Below, piece after piece: positions 14,601 to 21,912 of a stretch of DNA of 64,000 bases. The notes beneath the pieces were generated by a model. The model did no database searches, was not told where the DNA came from, and saw only the letters and a program-made list of their open reading frames with translations. The translations under genes were made by a program, and so were the position numbers. The first letter of the stretch is position 1, and every line of letters starts with the position of its first letter. The stretch comes from Myxococcales bacterium (lineage in GTDB: Bacteria > Myxococcota > Myxococcia > Myxococcales > Myxococcaceae). The stretch lies in contig JAUXRI010000266.1 of NCBI GenBank assembly GCA_030681895.1, forward strand, positions 17,343 to 81,342, in the 5' to 3' direction.

Positions 14601-17200
14601 TGAGGCCCGAAGCGCACGACCGCGGTGCCGCCTTCGAAGAGATCTTTCTTGTCGCGAAGCGACCGGAGCGCCTCCTGCTTCGCCGTCTTGAGCCGCGAGT
14701 CGAGCTCATCGGACTTGACGGGATCCTTCAGGTCGATGAGCTGCGCGATGAACTGCTTGAGCTTCTGCGCGGTGGGGTCCGACGCGAAGTACGCGTTGAG
14801 CTCGTCGTCGGTCGTGAAGCTGGCAGCGCGCCGCGCGATGCCCTGCAACACACGCTCTGCGGCGCCGAACAGGTTGGCGGCCTTACGCTGTCGCTCGTCG
14901 ACCAGCACCTGACGGCGGCGGGCGAACGCGTCGAACAGCTCTTCACGGCGCTGGGCGAGTTCACCGGCGAACTCGTCGACGTCCGAGAAGCGGCTCTCGA
15001 GCTCCTCGAGCTGCACGGAGAGCTTGCCGAGCTGCTCATCGACCTTCTCTGGTGAGTCGGCGAGGGCGAGCGCGCTGTCGATGCTCTGGGCGAACAGCTT
15101 GAACTGCGAGGTGAACTCGGCGCGAGTCTCGTGACCGAGGAGTTCCTTACGGCGCCCCTGCACGGTCGCCCGCACCCGGTTGAGCTTCGAGAAGACCTCG
15201 CTGATGTCCTCGAGGATCTTCGCCTTCTGGGTCGCGTCACCCGACGACAAGCCGCCGACGACCTCGCCGAGCACGGTGAGACCCGTCCCCAGGCGCTCGA
15301 CCTCTTCGACCTGACCCTTGAGCTCGGGCGTCTTGGTGGCCTTCGCGATCTCGGCGTCGAGCTTCGCGACACTCTCGTGCAGCGGCTGGAACGCGGCTGG
15401 CGTGAGCAGGAACTCGACGGTCCACGTGCTGACCTGCTCGAACGCGGCCACGACCTCGGCCTCGAGGCCATCGACGCGCGCGGCGTCCATGTACCGAATC
15501 TCTTTCAACGTGATGAGCACACCGCGCTGCTGCCGCAGGGAGGCCAGCGCCGTCATCAACGAGTCGGTGGAGCGCAGATCGTCCTGCGTGAGGCCACGCA
15601 GCAACGTCTGTTGCTTCTCGACGGCCTTCGCCAGCTCCTCGCTGGCGCGCTTCTGCATCGACAGCACCTTCTCGAACTCGTCGACGATCAGCTCGGCCGA
15701 CTTCTTGAGCTCCTGCACCTTGCCGAGGAGATCGATCTCCTTCTGACCGACCCAGTGGAAGGCGTCGACGATACGCTGGCACGTCGAGATGAGGCCCTCG
15801 TAGCTGCGGCGCGTGGGCTTCTCGGACTCCGCCATGCGCTTGACGGTCAGCACCTCTGAGATGCCCCGCACCAGCTCGGCGTTCCCCAGCTTGCCCAGCG
15901 CCGTTTGCGGCGTCGGCAACGCAGCGGCGAACTCAGCCGAGACGAACGGCGTCTGCCACACCTGCATCGGGTGCACGCGCGTGGGCTCGTTCGACGTCGA
16001 GCGGAACACCACCATCTGCCCGTCGGCGAAGATCGAATACCCGTGGCAGTGAATCGGAGAAGCGACCTCCTTGCGCACGAGGTTGTACGGCAGCAACACG
16101 TAGCGGCCGCCGGCCCGCTCGTAGAAGACGTACAGCACGTCTTCACCGTTCGGCGACTTGATGGAGCGCTTGAACTCGAGCCCGGTGACGTCGGCCTCGA
16201 AGACCTTCACCTCACCGGTCTGCAGCACGTAGCCGCCGGGGAAGATGACGCCCTGATCTTCGGGCAACTGCACGCACGACACGCCGATGGCGTCGACGCG
16301 GGCCACGGTGCTCGTTCGCGTATTGAAGACGAGGTACCGGTACTTCTCTTCCCGGAACGGCTTCACCTTGAGCAGCACCAGCACGCCGAGCTTCGCGTAG
16401 TGGAACTCGGCGTCGTCGAGCGCTTGCGTGGGCTCGTCGACGGGCTCGGCGTAGATGCCCTGCCCCGTCTCGGTGTTGTTCTCGACCTTCACCGTGAGAT
16501 CGCCACCGACCGTCTCGATGAACACCTCGTCGAGCACGTTGACGTGCGGGTGCCGGCCAGAGACGAAGTTCTCGCGGGTCGCCTGGGTCCAGCTGAAGTC
16601 GTGCGAAGGCGTGCGCGACACGTCTCCATCGCCACGGTTGTCGACGTAGGCGACGCGCCCAGAGGGGTCGACCGAGAAGCGCAGCACCTTCACGTCGCGC
16701 TCGGTCTGCCCGGTGCGGAACACGGCGAGCAGGCGGGCCTCGGTCTTCGTCAGCAGGTCGAGGCGCGCGTCCTTGTAGAACTTGAAGAGCTCTTCGAAGT
16801 CCTTCGTGAAGCGTTTGTCCTCGAGGAAGCCGCCGGCCGACGAGTTGGGCAGCGTCGAGAAGTCGAAGCCACCCTCGGCCGTGCGCGCGAAGGCGTGGAG
16901 CGAGAAGACGTCGCTGACGGCCCGCTCCTGCTTGAGCCCCATGAAGACGTTGAAGCCCAGCAGCAGCGAGCCGCCGATCGGCACGATGTTGCGCGGTACG
17001 CAGTTGTTCTCGGTGCGCACCCGCTCCGTGCCGATGACGGTGAGTTCCTGGCCGCCGAACTCCACGCGCCGGCGTTCGTTGAGCGCCTCGACCTTCGCGC
17101 CGAGCTCCTTCGCCTGGGCGAGGAGCCGCCCTCTGATGACTTCGTAGCTCCCGCCCTCGAGGGTCGACTCGGTGGCAGGCGCCTGGGCTTCGGTAGCCAT
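11612..17200 (-). CDS. Giant DUF3686-type 'DNA repair ATPase'
   Basis: At 1862 residues this is the largest gene of the window. The N-terminal ~450 residues are beta-rich and match the DUF3686 domain (NNCVPRNIVPIGGSLLLGFNVFMG). About 450-900 is coiled coil. A C-terminal AAA module carries Walker A SPPGYGKTT (near 1297) and Walker B LYLDDIQ (near 1357), followed by an arginine-finger-like MLANRADTYNLGD. The last ~250 residues hold about five degenerate repeats around DLxPxLxxL (DLGPKLDAL, DLRPMLKTL, DLTPALKQL, DLTPVLNQL, DLGPLLEKL). The name 'DNA repair' comes from database annotation of the family; I see no direct proof. It lies 23 bases after the flotillin gene, so the two products probably act together at the membrane. 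Confidence 0.85.
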   Translation of the reverse strand: MATEAQAPATESTLEGGSYEVIRGRLLAQAKELGAKVEALNERRRVEFGGQELTVIGTERVRTENNCVPRNIVPIGGSLLLGFNVFMGLKQERAVSDVFSLHAFARTAEGGFDFSTLPNSSAGGFLEDKRFTKDFEELFKFYKDARLDLLTKTEARLLAVFRTGQTERDVKVLRFSVDPSGRVAYVDNRGDGDVSRTPSHDFSWTQATRENFVSGRHPHVNVLDEVFIETVGGDLTVKVENNTETGQGIYAEPVDEPTQALDDAEFHYAKLGVLVLLKVKPFREEKYRYLVFNTRTSTVARVDAIGVSCVQLPEDQGVIFPGGYVLQTGEVKVFEADVTGLEFKRSIKSPNGEDVLYVFYERAGGRYVLLPYNLVRKEVASPIHCHGYSIFADGQMVVFRSTSNEPTRVHPMQVWQTPFVSAEFAAALPTPQTALGKLGNAELVRGISEVLTVKRMAESEKPTRRSYEGLISTCQRIVDAFHWVGQKEIDLLGKVQELKKSAELIVDEFEKVLSMQKRASEELAKAVEKQQTLLRGLTQDDLRSTDSLMTALASLRQQRGVLITLKEIRYMDAARVDGLEAEVVAAFEQVSTWTVEFLLTPAAFQPLHESVAKLDAEIAKATKTPELKGQVEEVERLGTGLTVLGEVVGGLSSGDATQKAKILEDISEVFSKLNRVRATVQGRRKELLGHETRAEFTSQFKLFAQSIDSALALADSPEKVDEQLGKLSVQLEELESRFSDVDEFAGELAQRREELFDAFARRRQVLVDERQRKAANLFGAAERVLQGIARRAASFTTDDELNAYFASDPTAQKLKQFIAQLIDLKDPVKSDELDSRLKTAKQEALRSLRDKKDLFEGGTAVVRFGPHRFNVNTQPLEATVLPKDDGLFLHLTGSDYFQRLNEPAVEAAKAYWDQTLPSESPDVARAEYLASSLLTAAQSGKDGLSFARFHELIREGKGLQSITREAAQGRYDEGYERGVHDVDAARILEALLTLHESAGLLRYDAWPRVLATLAWAALGDDATRKVIVRRAQSLGRLKAQYGHAAEFDRLAADLTARISAWAKASTLDASVGDLLLSGRYLAEELAKETQRFVVSRDALSLREALLSSIEVAGQRRAFEEDLRAVDDPAERFKLTRAWLEAYVVKAGTSEAMRGPVLEAAGLFAVEERQVSREVSSALLSTELTGLLSNHPRVQGQKLSLRLDEFERRLARFVEERLPAYQAFRAKVREVIEHERKRLRIDELRPKVLSSFVRNRLIDEVYLPLIGANLAKQLGTAGENKRTDRNGLLLLVSPPGYGKTTLMEYVASRLGLTFVKVNGPALGHEVVSVDPADAPNSTAKLEVERMNFSFELGNNVMLYLDDIQHTNPELLQKFISLCDAQRKIEGVWNGVTRTYDLRGKRFCVVMAGNPYTESGEVFKIPDMLANRADTYNLGDILSGKDDLFALSYLENALTANTVTAPLTTRPPADIPRLLKMAQGQSVATTELEHGYSGAELNEIIEVLKRLFFAQRVLLRVNQQYIASASQDDRFRTEPPFKLQGSYRNMNKLAEKIVAVMTDPELETLIDSHYAGESQTLTTSAEQNLLKLAELRGRQTADQKARWDEIKRGFKRVQTQGGKDDDPVVRVTGTLAALGEELSRIREAAAEVARRPAEAPLAPHLEALSKTIAATANKPRQSDLGPKLDALRDAVVSAGEAMKSTPPVDLRPMLKTLAEANSRPPIDLTPALKQLAQVAEAMAQRAQAQQIDLTPVLNQLTEVTKLVLERPAAAPQKDLGPLLEKLAAQQNAAPARAAKDAPASEEVRRQLSTLTDTLSPIAAAARSVLQVDSDGAMKAVVVWQQVNEAIQLVRALEERLSGRPRRKQ

Positions 17201-17223
17201 GGCTTCACGCGCCTCGTGTCAGA

Positions 17224-19329
17224 TCACTTCGACGGCTTGTCGTCGCGAACGAGCCGGCTCATCAGCGCGGCCGAGGCGAGGTTCTGCACGTCGGTCGTGG
17301 CGCCCGGCTTCGAGAGGACCGCCTTCAAGTCGTCGGGCAACGAGCGGCCGCCTTCGAGGTACTCCTTGAAGAGCACCTTGAGCTGCTCGGAGTTGTCCAC
17401 CGCCCCGTCGACCGACTGGCCCAGCGAGACCGCCTTGACGAACTGGTCGAAGAAGGCGCCGTCGCCGCCGACGATGCTGATCTTCGCGTTGCCCATCGCC
17501 TGCGAGAGCACCTGTGCCTGGCTGGCCGCGATGTCGCGCTTGACGTGCAGCGCCTCGATCTCGACGAACTTGTCCTTCTCGAGCCGCAGGCGGAACTCTT
17601 CGTGCTCGCGCGTGACGCCCTCGAGGAGCTTCATGGCGCCGGCCTTCTCGTGCAGACCGCGCGCCTCGGCGAGCAGCTTCTCTTGAATGCCGTGCGCCTC
17701 GGCCTGGACCTTCGCCTTGACCGACTCGGCCTCGGCGAGCCCGCGCCGCTGAATGACGTCGGCTTCGCCCTGCTCGATGGTGATGCGGGCCATGCCCTTC
17801 TTCTCGTCGCCTTCGGCTTCGGCCGTCATCTTGGCGCGCAGCGCGTTGGCGTTCGCGGCGCCCTGCTTCTCGATGGCCGCGGCTTCGGCTTCACGCACGC
17901 GCACCACTGCGAGGCCACGCTTCTCTTCGGCGACGGCCTGGGCCTCGAGCACGCGGGCCTTCGCGAGCCCATCAGCGGCCGACTCGGCCTGGGTGCCTTC
18001 GGCGATGCGCATCTTGGCGCGCGCGTCCTTGTCGGCGGCCTCGAGGTCAGCCTCGGCCATGATGAGCCGGGTCTTCGCGGTGTGCTTGGCGACCTCTTCG
18101 CTCGCCTCGGCGGCCTTCACCTGCGCGACGACGTTCTCCTGCGCGCGGCCCTCGGCCTCGATGATGATGGCTTCCTTGTTGCGCGTGGCCTCAGCGACCT
18201 TGCGCAGCTGCTTGATGGCCTCTTCTTCGGCGGCGACCTTCTTCTCGACCGAGATGCGCGTCGAGACGACGTCGGCGATGGCCTTGCGCTCGATCTCGAG
18301 CGCCTTCTCCTTGCTGATGCGCTGCAGCTCGACCTCACGCTCGCGCATGATGGCCTCGAGATCGCGGTCCTTCTTCACGCGCTCGGTCTCGATGCCGACG
18401 ACGCGCTCGCGGTTCTTCTCGGCGACCTCGACCTGGCGGGACTTGTTCTGCTCGTTGATGAGGATCGTCTCTTCCGCGCTGATGCGGGCGTTCTCGGACT
18501 TGGTGCGCTCCTCCTGCTGTACCTTCTGGGTGTCGGCGAGCTCGCGGGCCTGAATGGTCTCGATCTCACGCTTCTGCTTGGCAGCAGCCTCGGCGCGCTG
18601 ACGCTCGAGCGCGAAGACAGCCTCGTCGGCCTCGACGTTCTGCTTGGTGATCTGCTTGCGCTCGGTCTGGCGGAAGTCGTTGGTGAGCACGTTCTGAATC
18701 GTCGTCAGCTCGGTGATCTTCCGGATGCCGGCGGCGTCGAGGATGTTCTCCTTGTCGAGCAGCTCGAGCGGCGTCTGCTCGAGGAAGTCGATGGCGACGT
18801 CTTCGAGGTTGTAGCCGTTCAGATCCTTGCCGATGACCTGGACGATCTGGTCCTTGAAGGCCTCTCGCTCCTTGTAGAGGTCTTCGAAGTTGAGGCGCTT
18901 GCCGACGGTCTTGAGGGCTTCGGAGAACTTGGCCTCGAAGAGCTCCTGCAGGGTGCGCTCTTCAGACGCGCGGGCGCAGCCGACCGACTGGGCGACCTTG
19001 AGCACGTCTTCGACGGTCTTGTTCACGCGCACGAAGAAGCTGACCTTGATGTCGGCGCGAATGTTGTCGGCGCAGATCAGGCCTTCCTTGCCGCGGCGAT
19101 CGATCTCGATCGTCTTCAGCGAGATATCCATCACCTCGGCGCGGTTGATGATCGGCAGCACCACGGAGCCCGTGAAGGCAACCTTTGGCTCCTTGCCCAT
19201 GGTGTTGACGATGAGGACCTGGCCCTGGCTCACCTGTCGGTAGAACCGGCTGATCATCACGCCGATGAACAACACGAGTACGAACCCAGCAACGACGACG
19301 CCGCCGACGATCCACGCAGTCTCTGACAT
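17224..19329 (-). CDS. Flotillin-like SPFH/band-7 protein (YqiK type)
   Basis: The 701-residue protein starts MSETAW and has one N-terminal membrane segment (about 5-27, AWIVGGVVVAGFVLVLFIGV). An SPFH/band-7 domain follows (about 35-200). A very long Ala/Glu-rich coiled coil (about 210-590) contains the EA repeats typical of flotillins. The C-terminal part (about 600-701) ends with a charged tail. Flotillins form large oligomeric scaffolds at ordered membrane patches. Its upstream neighbour is YqiJ-like, as in E. coli yqiJ-yqiK, and the downstream neighbour is the DUF3686 ATPase. A membrane-stress or membrane-organisation complex is inferred. Confidence 0.93.
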   Translation of the reverse strand: MSETAWIVGGVVVAGFVLVLFIGVMISRFYRQVSQGQVLIVNTMGKEPKVAFTGSVVLPIINRAEVMDISLKTIEIDRRGKEGLICADNIRADIKVSFFVRVNKTVEDVLKVAQSVGCARASEERTLQELFEAKFSEALKTVGKRLNFEDLYKEREAFKDQIVQVIGKDLNGYNLEDVAIDFLEQTPLELLDKENILDAAGIRKITELTTIQNVLTNDFRQTERKQITKQNVEADEAVFALERQRAEAAAKQKREIETIQARELADTQKVQQEERTKSENARISAEETILINEQNKSRQVEVAEKNRERVVGIETERVKKDRDLEAIMREREVELQRISKEKALEIERKAIADVVSTRISVEKKVAAEEEAIKQLRKVAEATRNKEAIIIEAEGRAQENVVAQVKAAEASEEVAKHTAKTRLIMAEADLEAADKDARAKMRIAEGTQAESAADGLAKARVLEAQAVAEEKRGLAVVRVREAEAAAIEKQGAANANALRAKMTAEAEGDEKKGMARITIEQGEADVIQRRGLAEAESVKAKVQAEAHGIQEKLLAEARGLHEKAGAMKLLEGVTREHEEFRLRLEKDKFVEIEALHVKRDIAASQAQVLSQAMGNAKISIVGGDGAFFDQFVKAVSLGQSVDGAVDNSEQLKVLFKEYLEGGRSLPDDLKAVLSKPGATTDVQNLASAALMSRLVRDDKPSK

Positions 19330-19523
19330 GTTCCCATCCTCCCCAGAAAGGCTCTGGCGACTCTATGACGCGCTTGGCTCGCGATGATGGAGTTTCATCG
19401 TCCGCTTGAAGCTCGCGAAAGACACGACGGTCCCTCTGAACGATTTCCCTGCTGGACAACCCCTTGATTGGTCGTTTTGCGATTGATCAGCGACGACAGC
19501 CCACGGTTCTTTCCGAAGCATCT
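19330..19523. other. Intergenic stretch between yqiJ-like and flotillin genes
   Basis: This 194-base gap on the minus strand is the only large gap in the operon. It is AT-richer at 19420-19520 than its surroundings and could hold a second promoter for the flotillin and DUF3686 genes. I find no clear -35/-10 pair or hairpin. Confidence 0.35.
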
Positions 19524-20342
19524 TCAGCCGCGCGTGCGCATGCGCGACGAGAGCACCTGATCGACGCGCGCAGGGTCTTTCAGCGCCTCGAGCTCCTGCG
19601 GCTCGAGCCAATCGAGCGGTTCGATGTCCCACGTCTCGGTCTTCTCGTCGAAGTCGACGATGAGCGCGCGATCGCCCTTCTTCAACTGGTTCGCCTTCTC
19701 GCAGGCGACGTGCAGGTTGAGCCCCGCGCCGCCGTCACTGACCGTCGCGGTGCCGAAGCCGGCGTCGACACGGCCCGAGGTGATCTCGCAGATCTTCCCG
19801 ATGAAGTGATGGCGTCGCTGCGGCGCCTCTGATGTGAACGCCTTCGTGATGGGCCTGATGGCGCCTGCCGTCGCGAACATCGCCAGCAACATCGAGCCCA
19901 GGAGCACGCCCGACTTCGCCGCGAGCCCTGCGTCGGCGCCCAGCCAGGACGAGCCGAACATCGAGAAGACCCACGAGAAGAAGACGAGGAAGCTGCCAGA
20001 GATGGTCGAGGGCACCTTGCCGAAGCCGAGCAGCGCGAACAGCCCGTTCCCGCCGTCTTCGGGCTGAGCGAGCTCTCCGCCGATGGCTTCACCCGCGGCC
20101 TTCACCCCACCCGTCACCGCCTCGCCCGCCGCTTTGACGCCACCGATCGCTGCGTCCCCGGCGCCCTTGAGCGCCCCCGTCATCGCGTCGCCAGCAGCCT
20201 TGGCACCACCCTCGAGCGCGCCGTCACCGTCGAAGGCCACGACGCCCATGAGCACGAACACCCAGTACAGAAACGCGATGCCCAGCAGCACCGTGAACGG
20301 CACCGCGGGAAACGACAGGAGCGTGCGCAGGAAGGCTTCCAT
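19524..20342 (-). CDS. YqiJ-like membrane protein with C-terminal OB-fold
   Basis: The 272-residue protein has a membrane segment near the N-terminus (about 12-36). A striking Gly/Ala/Lys repeat block (about 45-90) follows, with GGVKAAGEAVTGGVKAAGEA-type 11-mers. Two or three more membrane segments come at about 98-165. A soluble C-terminal OB-like domain (about 180-245, HHFIGKICEITSGRVDAGFGTA...GDRALIVDFD) resembles NfeD/YqiJ proteins, which pair with SPFH proteins. The repeat block is amphipathic and may oligomerise or lie on the membrane. It is first in the operon; 194 bases separate it from the flotillin gene, so an internal promoter is possible. Confidence 0.75.
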   Translation of the reverse strand: MEAFLRTLLSFPAVPFTVLLGIAFLYWVFVLMGVVAFDGDGALEGGAKAAGDAMTGALKGAGDAAIGGVKAAGEAVTGGVKAAGEAIGGELAQPEDGGNGLFALLGFGKVPSTISGSFLVFFSWVFSMFGSSWLGADAGLAAKSGVLLGSMLLAMFATAGAIRPITKAFTSEAPQRRHHFIGKICEITSGRVDAGFGTATVSDGGAGLNLHVACEKANQLKKGDRALIVDFDEKTETWDIEPLDWLEPQELEALKDPARVDQVLSSRMRTRG

Positions 20343-20447
20343 CAGGTGACCCCACTCGACTCACTGGTCCGCGACACCGCTCGAAGTCGACCACGAGTGT
20401 CCGTCACCCGACAGGACAAACGCCGCGCACACGAGGGCATTGCGTGC

Positions 20448-20993
20448 TCACTCGAGTCGATGCCCGGAGACCGAGACGTCGGTGCCATCCCGACGGACCC
20501 GAAGCGCCCACTGCCGGCCGCACGATGGGCAGTCCTCCACCGAGTCGGCGCCGTCGAGCTCTTCCATCGGGAGCGACACCTCGATCGGCTCAGCGCAGTA
20601 CGGACAGCGCGCGTCGTGCTCGAGCGAGACTCGCGCAGGGCCAGGGCGAATCGCGTCAGGCCACCGCGGCGTCGGGTGTTCACCCGCCTCGAGCTGCCCC
20701 CACGTCTCGATCACACAGGTCTTCAGCGACTCGGCATCGAGACCGTCGAAGGTCTCGTCGACCGGCCCAAGCCGCTCGAGCGCGCGCGCGAGGAGCCGGC
20801 GTGCGCCACCGCCGCGCCCCTTCTCGTGATGATGCAGCGCCGCGGCCCACAGCACCAGCACCTGCAGCACCCGCTTCTCGTCGCCCCGACACACCCGCCA
20901 CCCATCTTCGAAGGCGTCATGCGCGGCGTGGAACTGCCCTGCTTCGAAGAGGCTGCGGCCTGCGCTGCAGCTCACCTGAAACGCGGGGCTCAC
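20448..20993 (-). CDS. DUF309-like helical protein fused to a CPXCG zinc ribbon
   Basis: Translation starts at GTG 20993, overlapping the preceding stop as GTGA, giving 181 residues. The first ~110 residues match the DUF309 pattern of helices: SLFEAGQFHAAHDAFEDGWR, then LWAAALHHHEKGRGGGARRLL. The last ~55 hold a zinc ribbon, CPYC ... CPSCG, like the small CPXCG Cys-rich proteins that usually occur as separate genes. Neither domain has an established biochemical role that I know of. Strict coupling to the BKACE enzyme suggests a shared process or merely operon packing. Confidence 0.7.
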   Translation of the reverse strand: MSPAFQVSCSAGRSLFEAGQFHAAHDAFEDGWRVCRGDEKRVLQVLVLWAAALHHHEKGRGGGARRLLARALERLGPVDETFDGLDAESLKTCVIETWGQLEAGEHPTPRWPDAIRPGPARVSLEHDARCPYCAEPIEVSLPMEELDGADSVEDCPSCGRQWALRVRRDGTDVSVSGHRLE

Positions 20994-21865
20994 GCGCGTG
21001 CGCGCAACCCGAGAATGGTGCGCGCCTCGTCTGGCGTCGCCACGACGCGGCCTGCGTTCGTCGCCACCTTCGCCAGCGCCTCGATCAACGGCCCGTTGCT
21101 CGACGCCTTCGTGCCGTCGGGCAGATAGAACGTGTCTTCGAGGCCAGTGCGCAGATCGCCGCCGAGCTCGGCGCAGCGCTGGTGAAGCGCCCACACCTCT
21201 TGCCGGCCGATGCCGATCACCTGCCAGTGCGTGCCGGGAACCATCTCCTCGAGCAACAGCGGCAGCCACGACCCCTTGTTCGGCATGCCCGACTCGACGC
21301 CCATCACCAGCGAGACATGAGGCGGCGTAGGGACGATCCCGCGCTTCGCGAACATCGCGACGCTGCGGAGAATGCCGGTGTCGAAGCACTCGCACTCGGG
21401 GACGATGCCGTTGGCCTGCATCACCTTCGCGAACGATTCGATCTTCTCCACCGTGTTGTCGAAGAGCATCGGCGGCCAGGCCCAGTCGTTGTTCGACCGG
21501 AGCTTGAGGTAGTTGAGCGAGCCCGCGTTGAGCGCGGCCATCTCGGGCTTCACGAGCTCGAGGCACGAGACCGGTCCGCTGATGTCGGGGCCCACGACGC
21601 CGGTGGAGAGGTTGATGATCAGCTCAGGACACTCGGCGCGAATGGCGTCACACACCTTCTTCGCGTCGGCGGCGTCCCAGCTCGGCAGCCGGCCCATGCC
21701 AGGCTCCTGGTTGCGCACGTGCACGTGTACGATCGACGCGCCGGCGTCACGAGCGCGGCGGGCTTCCTGGGCCATCTGCTCCGGAGTCACGGGCACGCCG
21801 TGCTGCGCAGGGTCCGTCAGCACGCCAGTCAACGCGCACGTCAGCACTGCCTTCTTGGTCGCCAT
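20990..21865 (-). CDS. BKACE-family (DUF849) beta-keto acid cleavage enzyme
   Basis: Enzymes of this family condense a beta-keto acid with acetyl-CoA and split it into acetoacetate and a new CoA ester; the type member cleaves 3-keto-5-aminohexanoate in lysine fermentation. The 291 residues include the metal-binding HVHVRN motif (residues about 47-52), the central SLNYLKLRSN strand and the late GGDLRTGLEDTFYLPDG segment with conserved catalytic/substrate residues. The family has many substrate subtypes, and no other lysine or carnitine catabolic genes are nearby, so the natural substrate is undetermined. It overlaps the DUF309/zinc-ribbon gene by four bases. Confidence 0.9.
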   Translation of the reverse strand: MATKKAVLTCALTGVLTDPAQHGVPVTPEQMAQEARRARDAGASIVHVHVRNQEPGMGRLPSWDAADAKKVCDAIRAECPELIINLSTGVVGPDISGPVSCLELVKPEMAALNAGSLNYLKLRSNNDWAWPPMLFDNTVEKIESFAKVMQANGIVPECECFDTGILRSVAMFAKRGIVPTPPHVSLVMGVESGMPNKGSWLPLLLEEMVPGTHWQVIGIGRQEVWALHQRCAELGGDLRTGLEDTFYLPDGTKASSNGPLIEALAKVATNAGRVVATPDEARTILGLRARA

Positions 21866-21912
21866 GCGCGCAGATATGGCGACGATTGATTCTCAAGTCA
21901 ACGGGACGAACT

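Noticed and set aside
17545..19326. Plus-strand open frame of 593 codons opposite flotillin
   Set aside because: Leu/Asp/Gly-rich mirror of the EA-repeat coiled coil; no start context or domain.
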